Below, in pieces: positions 24,166 through 31,259 of a stretch of DNA of 64,000 nt. Every line of letters begins with the position of its first letter. Position 1 is the stretch's first letter. The notes under the pieces were generated by a model. It was not told where the DNA came from. It ran no database searches and saw nothing but the letters and a program-made list of their open reading frames with translations. The stretch lies in contig JAIQGL010000023.1 of the NCBI GenBank assembly GCA_020072585.1, positions 1 to 64,000 on the forward strand, written 5' to 3'. Source of the DNA: Terriglobia bacterium. GTDB taxonomy: Bacteria; Acidobacteriota; Terriglobia; Terriglobales; Acidobacteriaceae. Made by a program: the position numbers and the translations under genes.

Positions 24166-27100
24166 ATGACTCGCTGGATACGTCTTATCTGCATTCTTTC
24201 AGCACTAGCATCAACAACATTCGCTCAGCCGGACCGCGATCAGATCTTGCAGTCCCCTTTCCAGTCGGGTGTGACGCACGCGGAAGGAAAGTATGGATTC
24301 ACGCAGGACAATTTCCTGATTGAAGGTGCGAACCGGGTCCGGGACCTTGGCTCCGGTGCAATCTTCTTCTACATGGATCCGGCCTTCCGCACCAGATATC
24401 CGGACAAGAGCAACGCTCCTTCCTGGCCGGCCGGCAACCCTGCCACCCTGACTGAATTGGCCCAGACCGCGCCTTTCCAGGCCGTCCTGGACATGCCGTT
24501 CAAGACCTTCGTCATTACGGCTTTCAGCTTTGCCAATATGGACAACGTGGCCGATTTCTCTGTCAATCCGGACGCTGCCGCTTTCGAAGAACAGGAATTT
24601 TACGATCTGGCGAAGTATCTATATATGAGATATGCCGGCACCAATAAGATTTTCATCCTGAAACATTGGGAAGGCGACTACGTGGGATTGCGGGGATTTG
24701 ACATCACCAAGAGTATTCAACCCGGCATGGTTGACGCCATGAATATCTGGCTCAGTGCGCGCCAGAGAGGGATCTCGCGCGCCCGCAATGAAGCCGGCAA
24801 CCCTTCCGAGGTGGGTGTTTTCCACGCGGTTGAGGTATCCAGCGTCCTTCCTTACTCCCGCTCAGGATTGACACGCGTCATCAACGCGGTAGTCCCCGTG
24901 GTTAAGCCGGACATGGTTTCCTACTCGTCTTACGAATCCTCGATTTCCGGTGACGCCACTGCAACCAAGGCTGCCATGACTGAAGCACTGAATGTCATCA
25001 AGAGTCTGGCGCCAGACCCATTGGGGCTGGGCGACAAACGAATTTTTATTTCCGAGTATGGACTCTTCGAAAATGAATATCCTGCGGAAACCACGACGTG
25101 GCGGACCCAGACCATACTTCAGACCTCACAGGCGGCCGGGATCTTCGGCGCATTCATGTGGCAGGTTTTCGATAACGAATGCAGGCAGGGCAACGGCGCC
25201 TACTTCCCCATAGACACAAGTCCCGGCGACCCGATTCGTCCCCTGAACAGCCAGTGCCGAGGTCTATGGCTGGTCCGGCCGGACGGCACCCTCAGCCCGG
25301 TGCTTTCCCTCGTCTCTCCTTACTGGAAGCCATCCACCAGTGGGATGACGTTGACGGGACGGATCACCAGCGCTGCCAACGGAACCGCAGTTGGCGGTGC
25401 TTCTATTTCGTTTTATGGTGGCAGAACCGCAGCCGATGGCAATGGCAACTACAGCCTGCCCAATGTGCCGCCCGGCCCCACGCAGCTTACTGCCAGCGCT
25501 TCCGGGTACCAAATCTCCAGCATCAACGTCACAGTGAATGCCACGCAGAACTCGCCAGTGAACTTTCCCCTGGTCCCATCCAGCGCCCCTGGCAGCATTA
25601 GCGGCCTGATCACCAATGCCGTCAGCGGCGGCCCTCTCACAGGTGTGACCGTGAGCTACAGCGGAGGTTCCACCACCTCAAACTCATCCGGAGTTTTCAA
25701 TTTCACCGCTGTGCCCGGCGGAACCTACAATGTGACCGCTCAGGCTGCCGGCTGGGTCCCCGTGACCACGGCAATTACAGTCCAGCCCGGCGTTGCATCC
25801 GTTCTCAAGCTTGCGCTAGCCACCGGAGGCAAGCTGGCGGGTCAGGTGTTCAATAGCTCCGGCGCGCCCGTGGCGGGAGCGACCGTCAATCTGCATGGTG
25901 GTCTGGTTCCCGCAAACGTGAGCGTGACCACCAACTCAAGTGGAAGCTACGACTCCGGCTGGCTTGCGATCGGAAGTTACCAGGCGGTGGCCACTGCCAG
26001 CGGTTATGGCCAGACGGCTCTCCCGGTAACGCTTTCGACCGGAGTTACGTCAACCCAGAACTTCACCCTTAGCGCACCTCAGCCTGATTTTAGCTTGGTA
26101 GTTTCGCCCATTGGTCAGACCGTCATAGCCGGACAAACCACCAGCTACAGGGTGCAAATTAATCCGGTGCGGGGATTCAATAGCTCGGTCTTGCTGAACG
26201 TGACCGGAGTGCCCGCAAACGCCACCGTCGCATTCAACCCCACGTCCCTGCCTTCCGGCCCTTCCACTCTGACCGTGAACACAAATTCAACAACACCAGT
26301 GGGAAGCTACTTGCTGACAATCACCGGCACAGGCGGAGGATTGCAACGTTCTGAGCAGGTCACGCTGAACGTAATTGCTCCGCCCACCACTGGTTCAGCC
26401 CTGGGTAGGGTAACCAAATCGGCAGATGGAACTCCCATCGCGGGAGCCACAGTGTCATTTAGTAATGGAACCGCCACTACAGACCAGAACGGCAACTATG
26501 CTCTGGCCGATCTTCCCATAGGAAATGTGCAACTGACCGCCAGGGCCAGCGGCTATCAAGACTCCGTACAAACGGTGGCCATCTCGTCCGGCCAGAACAC
26601 AACTGCCAACTTCGCTCTCAGTTCCGTAGTGCAGACCGGCTCTATCAGCGGTCAAATCACCAGCGCCCTGGATGGGAGAGCACTGGCGGGAGCCACCGTA
26701 AGTTATAGCGGAGGCTCTGCGGTTTCCAACGCGTCCGGAAATTTCACCTTCAGCTCGGTTGCGCCCGGCAATTATCAACTTACCGCTACCATGAGCGGGT
26801 GGGTGCCGGCCACGGTCAGCGCTTCAGTTACCGCCGGGGCCATGACCATAGCGAACATCAAGCTCGCCACTGGGGGAAAATTGACAGGCCAGGTGCAGAC
26901 CAGCACCGGAGCGCCTGTTGCTGGTGCATCAGTACAATTGAACGGCGGATTGGTTGCCACCAACATCACGGTGCTGACGAGCACGAGCGGCGCTTATGAC
27001 TCCGGCTGGATTGCCGTGGGAACTTACCAGGTCACGGTCACAGCCAGCGGCTATGCCCCGGCAACTGCTTCGGCAACGCTTACAACCGGAGTAGTGAGCA

Positions 27101-27618
27101 CGCGGAATTTCACACTAAGCGGCACTGCGCCGGGAACCATCAGCGGGCGTATTACCAACGCGCTGGATGGAAGCGGCATGGCCGGTGCGACTGTCAGCTA
27201 CAGCAGGGGCTCAACTGTTTCCGATGCCGGCGGGTACTACAGTTTCAACTCCGTACCGCCAGCAGCCTATACCGTAACCGCCCAGAAAGCCGGATGGGTG
27301 TCCGCCAGCAGCAGCGTAACTGTGGTTTCTGGAGTTGTGTCCGTGGTGAACATTCGCCTGGCCACCGGAGGAAAAATTACCGGCAAGATCGTGAACAGGT
27401 CGGGCATCGCCATTTCCGGAGTGGCAGTAAGGTTCACCGGTGGGCTGGTACCGACCAACACCACCGTGTTCACAAACTCCAGCGGCGTCTACGCTTCGGG
27501 CTGGATCTCGATTGGAAGTTACACGATACAGGCGGCCAAGTCCGGATACACCACGCAAAGCAAAACATCCAGCATCTCCACCGGGAGCACGGTTACCGTG
27601 AATTTTACATTGCAGTAG
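24166..27618 (+). CDS. Secreted glycosidase-like protein with eight carboxypeptidase-regulatory-like modules
   Basis: A 1150-aa exported protein. ATG 24166 follows GAGGTGG by six bases and opens a signal peptide (MTRWIRLICILSALASTTFA). Residues about 25-390 look like a TIM-barrel (GH-A clan-like) domain: FILKHWEGDY, AVEVSSVLPYS, ISEYGLFENEY (a glutamate where clan GH-A has its nucleophile) and GAFMWQVFDNE. Then come eight carboxypeptidase-regulatory-like beta-sandwich modules (pattern G.ISG.ITNA.DG..AGATVSYSGGS...G.Y.F..V..G.Y.VTA...G) with one Ig-like module after the third (VVSPIGQTVIAGQTTSY). The modules alternate between two types, forming pairs that recur three times. Likely a secreted carbohydrate-active enzyme; no substrate is evident. 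Confidence 0.85.
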   Translation: MTRWIRLICILSALASTTFAQPDRDQILQSPFQSGVTHAEGKYGFTQDNFLIEGANRVRDLGSGAIFFYMDPAFRTRYPDKSNAPSWPAGNPATLTELAQTAPFQAVLDMPFKTFVITAFSFANMDNVADFSVNPDAAAFEEQEFYDLAKYLYMRYAGTNKIFILKHWEGDYVGLRGFDITKSIQPGMVDAMNIWLSARQRGISRARNEAGNPSEVGVFHAVEVSSVLPYSRSGLTRVINAVVPVVKPDMVSYSSYESSISGDATATKAAMTEALNVIKSLAPDPLGLGDKRIFISEYGLFENEYPAETTTWRTQTILQTSQAAGIFGAFMWQVFDNECRQGNGAYFPIDTSPGDPIRPLNSQCRGLWLVRPDGTLSPVLSLVSPYWKPSTSGMTLTGRITSAANGTAVGGASISFYGGRTAADGNGNYSLPNVPPGPTQLTASASGYQISSINVTVNATQNSPVNFPLVPSSAPGSISGLITNAVSGGPLTGVTVSYSGGSTTSNSSGVFNFTAVPGGTYNVTAQAAGWVPVTTAITVQPGVASVLKLALATGGKLAGQVFNSSGAPVAGATVNLHGGLVPANVSVTTNSSGSYDSGWLAIGSYQAVATASGYGQTALPVTLSTGVTSTQNFTLSAPQPDFSLVVSPIGQTVIAGQTTSYRVQINPVRGFNSSVLLNVTGVPANATVAFNPTSLPSGPSTLTVNTNSTTPVGSYLLTITGTGGGLQRSEQVTLNVIAPPTTGSALGRVTKSADGTPIAGATVSFSNGTATTDQNGNYALADLPIGNVQLTARASGYQDSVQTVAISSGQNTTANFALSSVVQTGSISGQITSALDGRALAGATVSYSGGSAVSNASGNFTFSSVAPGNYQLTATMSGWVPATVSASVTAGAMTIANIKLATGGKLTGQVQTSTGAPVAGASVQLNGGLVATNITVLTSTSGAYDSGWIAVGTYQVTVTASGYAPATASATLTTGVVSTRNFTLSGTAPGTISGRITNALDGSGMAGATVSYSRGSTVSDAGGYYSFNSVPPAAYTVTAQKAGWVSASSSVTVVSGVVSVVNIRLATGGKITGKIVNRSGIAISGVAVRFTGGLVPTNTTVFTNSSGVYASGWISIGSYTIQAAKSGYTTQSKTSSISTGSTVTVNFTLQ

Positions 27619-27677
27619 CTTAGAGAAGCGGAAGGCGGCTTTCGCAGCAACTCAAGTTCGTCGTTTGTCTCCGCAGA

Positions 27678-27706
27678 CAAAGCCCCAGAAAATCTCTGGG
27701 GCTTTG
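27678..27706. terminator. Bidirectional hairpin between convergent genes
   Basis: CAAAGCCCCAG and CTGGGGCTTTG form an 11-bp perfect stem around a 7-nt loop, between the stop codons of the convergent genes ending at 27618 and 27723. The flanking T-tracts are short, but position and stem strength fit a shared terminator. Confidence 0.75.
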
Positions 27707-27722
27707 TTCCGTAAAGAGAATC

Positions 27723-28223
27723 TTACTTGCCTTTCCTGTCGCGATGGATATCGCGCCGGTCATGGCGGATGTCCTTCTTGTCCTTGCGAGCATCTTTCCG
27801 GTCTGCGTGCAGGTCTTTTTTATCATTGTGGATGTCGCGATTGTCGGCGCGCAGATCACGCTTGTCGCCGGCGATGTCCCGCTTGTCCTTGTTAATATCG
27901 CGCTGCTCTTTCTTTGCATCAGCTTTGTCGCCGTTTTTCAGGTCCTGGTTGCGCTCGCGGCGGTCTTTGTTCAGATCTCTCTCGTCTTTGGTTAGATCGC
28001 GGCGATCCTTGTTCCGGTCGACGCGGTCCTTATTCAGGTCGCGTTTATCGGCGCGAATATCTTTGCGGTCTTTGTTCAGGTCCCGGCGATCATGGCGCAG
28101 GTCTTTGCGGTCCGTCTGCACATCAGAGTTCGCTGTGCCCGGAGTCGTGCCCTGCGCCCAAAGGGTTGTGCCCAAACTCATTACCGCCAGAGCCAGAAGA
28201 TGCGTTAGATTTCGTCGAATCAT
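27723..28223 (-). CDS. Exported heptad-repeat protein rich in Asp, Arg and Lys
   Basis: A 166-aa protein: signal peptide (MIRRNLTHLLALAVMSLGTTLWAQ), about 20 linker residues, then some 18 consecutive seven-residue units of the type D-R/K-R/K-D-L/I-x-x (DRKDLRH DRRDLNK...). The register slips once, around NGDKADAKKEQ. Positive and negative residues alternate regularly and there are no aromatic residues, so the mature part should be an extended charged helix or coiled coil. The start at 28223 is preferred for its signal peptide; AAGGAG is about 13 bases upstream. Function unknown; an envelope spacer or polyanion/cation binder is conceivable. It shares a terminator hairpin with the preceding plus-strand gene. 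Confidence 0.78.
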   Translation of the reverse strand: MIRRNLTHLLALAVMSLGTTLWAQGTTPGTANSDVQTDRKDLRHDRRDLNKDRKDIRADKRDLNKDRVDRNKDRRDLTKDERDLNKDRRERNQDLKNGDKADAKKEQRDINKDKRDIAGDKRDLRADNRDIHNDKKDLHADRKDARKDKKDIRHDRRDIHRDRKGK

Positions 28224-28365
28224 TTTGAAAAATTTGCTCCTTTCGTGCCCCTCCAAGGTCATAAGTTGTTCTGCCGTGTAATAACCCGCAGCTCTGGATT
28301 AGTTGCACTGGATTTTCCGGGCAACTTCCCGCCCTCCGCGAGCGCGGGCATTTTAATTTTTGTGC

Positions 28366-28410
28366 TTGACAATCTGGGTTGCTCATTTTTAATATAACCA
28401 TTGGGTTATA
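28366..28410 (+). promoter_or_regulatory. Promoter and ArsR-type operator of the arsR-SRPBCC operon
   Basis: -35 TTGACA at 28366-28371 and -10 TAATAT at 28390-28395 (18-bp spacer). An inverted repeat, TATAACC-ATTG-GGTTATA (28393-28399 and 28404-28410), overlaps the -10 and the likely start site. TATAACCAnnTGGTTATA-like dyads are typical of ArsR regulators paired with SRPBCC genes, so autorepression by the downstream ArsR protein is likely. Confidence 0.75.
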
Positions 28411-28423
28411 CAACTAAAAAGTT

Positions 28424-28804
28424 ATGAACACTTCAGACCAGCTTGACACAACGTTCGCCGCCCTTGCCGATCCCACACGGCGGGCGATCCTCGCCCGGCT
28501 CGCCTCGGGTGAGGCGTCAGTCATGGAGCTGGCGGTGCCGTTCGCGATGAGCCAGCCCGCAATCTCCAAGCACCTTAAGGTCCTGGAGCGTGCCGGCTTG
28601 ATTTCACGCGGCAGTGATGCGCAGCGCCGGCCGCGCCGGCTTGAGGCCCAGCCGCTTGCCGAGGCCAACGAATGGCTGGAACACTACCGCCAGTTCTGGG
28701 AGGCCTCCTTTCAGCGCCTGGATGATCTGCTGGTCAAGCTGAAACGCAATGAGACCGCCGGCAAACCAAAGCAACGCGGACGCGCCAAGCCCCACAAGCA
28801 ATAG
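28424..28804 (+). CDS. ArsR-family transcriptional regulator
   Basis: A 126-aa winged-helix repressor. LADPTRRAILARLASGEASV and MELAVPFAMSQPAISKHLKVLERAGLISRG form the DNA-binding domain. No metal-binding cysteines are present, so this is the non-metal subtype that typically accompanies AHSA1/SRPBCC proteins. The C-terminal tail is basic (KPKQRGRAKPHKQ). The ATG lies 14 bases after a dyad overlapping the promoter. Only two bases separate it from the SRPBCC gene, which makes an operon. Confidence 0.93.
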   Translation: MNTSDQLDTTFAALADPTRRAILARLASGEASVMELAVPFAMSQPAISKHLKVLERAGLISRGSDAQRRPRRLEAQPLAEANEWLEHYRQFWEASFQRLDDLLVKLKRNETAGKPKQRGRAKPHKQ

Positions 28805-28806
28805 AG

Positions 28807-29304
28807 ATGAGCGAAATGACAAACGCCGGAAAATTACAAATCACAACTCCCACGGACCGCGAGATCGCGATGACGCGCGTCTTCAATGCGCCACGCAGAT
28901 TGGTTTTCGACGCGCTGACCAAGCCCGAGCTTGTCAGGCAGTGGTTGCTCGGGCCGCCCGGCTGGTCAATGCCGATATGCGAAATTGATTTGAGAGTAGG
29001 CGGCAAATACCGTTACGTGTGGCGGCGTATCTCTGACGGAACGGATATGGGAATGGGCGGTGTCTATCGAGAAATCGTGGCATTAGAGCGGATCGTCGCC
29101 ACGGAGAAGTTCGACCACGCCTGGTACTCGGGCGAAGCTGTGGGGACTTCTGTTTTGGTCGAACAGGGCGGCAAGACCACCCTCACACAGACGATCCTTT
29201 ATGATTCGCGGGAGACGCGTGATGCCGTCCTGAAGAGCCCCATGGAGACAGGCGTGAGAGCGAGCTATGATCGCATGGCCGAGCTGTTGGCGACGATGGG
29301 GTAA
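28807..29304 (+). CDS. SRPBCC (AHSA1-like) domain protein
   Basis: A 165-aa single-domain START-like protein with a hydrophobic ligand cavity. Family hallmarks: TPTDREIAMTRVFNAPRRLVFDALTKPELVRQWLLGPPGWSM split around the first helices, IDLRVGGKYRYVWR, the GVYREIVALERIVATE strand pair and the C-terminal helix SYDRMAELLATMG. Such proteins sit next to ArsR repressors in many genomes; the ligand is generally unknown. It is the second gene of the operon, and a damaged paralogue follows 61 bases later. Confidence 0.92.
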   Translation: MSEMTNAGKLQITTPTDREIAMTRVFNAPRRLVFDALTKPELVRQWLLGPPGWSMPICEIDLRVGGKYRYVWRRISDGTDMGMGGVYREIVALERIVATEKFDHAWYSGEAVGTSVLVEQGGKTTLTQTILYDSRETRDAVLKSPMETGVRASYDRMAELLATMG

Positions 29305-29365
29305 CAGATGAAAGAGTAACGATGGCGTCAAAGAAGGCTGACGAAAATCTATAAGGGGAATATCC

Positions 29366-29547
29366 ATGAAGAACACTGGAAATTTAAAAGTAACCACACC
29401 CACGGACCGGGAAATCGTCATGACGCGGGTGTTTGACGCATCGCGCCACCTGGTCTTTGACGGCGCGGCAGAGAGCATGACAAGCTTGCGGAGCTACTTG
29501 ATTCAATGCCGGTTTCAGGAACAGAAAAACTAGCGAGGCAAGCATGA
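29366..29547 (+). pseudogene. SRPBCC paralogue with a large internal deletion
   Basis: From ATG 29366 the frame reads MKNTGNLKVTTPTDREIVMT then RVFDASRHLVFD, a close match to the N-terminus of the intact SRPBCC protein upstream. It then jumps to sequence whose other frame reads EHDKLAELLDSM, a typical SRPBCC C-terminal helix. Something like 110 codons are missing and the ends are out of frame; the actual frame stops at 29532 (TAG) after 55 codons. The original C-terminal frame ends with TGA 29545-29547, overlapping the next ATG (ATGA), so the ancestral gene was coupled to the membrane-protein gene. Confidence 0.75.
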
Positions 29548-29972
29548 ACGAAGATCGCCCTCAACAACGAATTGGTCTAAGCATCGTTGCAGTGCTCGCG
29601 GGTTTGATCGTGGGCGCAGCTCTCTCCATTGGCACGGATATGGTGTTCCATGCTGCTGGCGTCTTCCCGCCGCTGGGCCGGCCAATGGCCGACTCGCTCC
29701 TGTTGCTGGCAACGGCTTATCGCACCGTCTATAGCGTGTTGGGCGCATATATCACGGCCCGAATCGCGCCAAATCGGCCCATGCAGCACGCCCTTATTCT
29801 TGGCGCGCTCGGTCTTGTCGTGTGTCTTATTGGCATATTGACAACGTGGAATCAGGTACAGGAATTCGGCCCTCACTGGTATCCCATTGCTCTCGCCGTG
29901 CTCGCACTGCCGCAATGCTGGCTGGGTGGAAAGATCTTTACCCTGCAATCGTCCGCACGTCCGGCAGCGTAG
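29544..29972 (+). CDS. Small polytopic membrane protein
   Basis: A 142-aa protein with about four transmembrane helices (roughly residues 10-38, 48-72, 80-100 and 108-130). There are no catalytic motifs and I cannot name the family. Its ATG overlaps the old stop of the degraded SRPBCC gene and it is the last gene of the arsR operon, so it may act in the same response. GCGAGGCAAGC upstream provides a weak ribosome site. Confidence 0.75.
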   Translation: MNEDRPQQRIGLSIVAVLAGLIVGAALSIGTDMVFHAAGVFPPLGRPMADSLLLLATAYRTVYSVLGAYITARIAPNRPMQHALILGALGLVVCLIGILTTWNQVQEFGPHWYPIALAVLALPQCWLGGKIFTLQSSARPAA

Positions 29973-30064
29973 CGTGTAAACCTCGCTTCCGGACTTGCAT
30001 GTTTCCTGAACTGGAGCGGATTTCATACCTTTACAAAAATGCGAATTGATCTCTGCGCTAAAAC

Positions 30065-31255
30065 TTAATTCTGCTGAGGCTGATGGACGCGAATCATCTT
30101 TCCCTCCGCCAGTTGATTGCTGGGATGGGTAATCACTGACTCGCCTTCTTTCAATCCATCCAGCACCTCAGCTTGCAGATCACTGCGGTGGCCGATTTTC
30201 ACCGCGCGCCGCATGGCCTTGCCGCCTTGCGCCACAAAGACATTCCATTCCTCCCCACGGCGAAAAAAGGCGCTCAACGGCGCCTGCACCACGGCTGAAC
30301 TCTGCCAGGTGATAACACGGACTTCCACACGATAGGCGTCGCCAAGACTGTGCGACTCCGACAGAAAATCAAGGACCACGTTGACGCGTTGCTCTTCCAC
30401 GCCCAGAGCGGAGATCTTGGTGAACGCAAGTGGCTCCACCACCCGGACCTGCGCAGGTATGGGCGCGCCTCCGCCCCAATTTTCAATCCGGGCCTGCATG
30501 CCGGGGCTGATCTTGACCGCATCCGTGGTCAGGAAATCAGCAACAATTTCCAGCTTGGGTGTATAGCCGAGCTCCACCAGCGGCGTCCCCGCGCTGACGA
30601 CACGCTCACTTTGTTCGATCAGGCGGAGAACGCGCCCGGCGACTGGAGAATGGATAGAAACTGTCCGCGCTCCTGCCGGAGTATTTTCCGCCGTAGCCAG
30701 CAGCGCGGCCTTGGCTTCCTCCACCTGGTAACGAGCCGCTTTAGACCGGAACAATGCGGCTTCGAGTTCTTTGCTGGCGGCCTTGGCTGCTGTCTGCGAT
30801 TTTTCCAGTGCATCTCGGGAGATTACGCCTTGCTCTCCAAGCTTGTTGGCGCGCTCCAGGTCGGACTTGGTCTGGGACGCCTGCGCCTCGGCTTGCTGCA
30901 CCCGGGCAGTGGCTTCACGCTGGGATTCTTCCGCCGCGCTGAGCCTGGCTTCCAGCGCCACGCGCTGCTGCGGATCCAGCGGAAGAAGGTCCACGCTGGC
31001 GATGACCTGTTCGGCAGAGACGGGGTCTCCGGCGTGAATTTCAATTCGCTTCAGCCTGCCGGATACGGTGGAAGCCAGCACAAAATGATCGTGCATGCGG
31101 GTTTTGCCTTCCTGCTCCAGCGTTTCCTGCAAGGGCCCGCGCTGCACCCGCGCAACGTCGACATCCAGGGGAGCAGGCCGAAAAACGAAGAACAGCAGCA
31201 CAAGCACGCCCACCGCCCCTATTGCCAGCAGCACGTTCTTAAGGTTTTTTTTCAT
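30065..31255 (-). CDS. HlyD/MacA-type periplasmic adaptor of an ABC efflux pump
   Basis: A 396-aa membrane-fusion protein. N-terminal TM anchor (about residues 8-26), lipoyl half-domain (HDHFVLASTVSGRLKRIEIHAGDPV split), a long helical hairpin about 95-190 (RLSAAEESQREATARVQQAE...), second lipoyl half (IHSPVAGRVLRLIEQSERVV), then beta-barrel and membrane-proximal domains. It bridges an inner-membrane ABC permease to an outer-membrane channel. Third gene of an operon, four bases after the permease gene. No TolC-type channel is encoded nearby, so one must come from elsewhere. Confidence 0.9.
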   Translation of the reverse strand: MKKNLKNVLLAIGAVGVLVLLFFVFRPAPLDVDVARVQRGPLQETLEQEGKTRMHDHFVLASTVSGRLKRIEIHAGDPVSAEQVIASVDLLPLDPQQRVALEARLSAAEESQREATARVQQAEAQASQTKSDLERANKLGEQGVISRDALEKSQTAAKAASKELEAALFRSKAARYQVEEAKAALLATAENTPAGARTVSIHSPVAGRVLRLIEQSERVVSAGTPLVELGYTPKLEIVADFLTTDAVKISPGMQARIENWGGGAPIPAQVRVVEPLAFTKISALGVEEQRVNVVLDFLSESHSLGDAYRVEVRVITWQSSAVVQAPLSAFFRRGEEWNVFVAQGGKAMRRAVKIGHRSDLQAEVLDGLKEGESVITHPSNQLAEGKMIRVHQPQQN

Positions 31256-31259
31256 AGGT

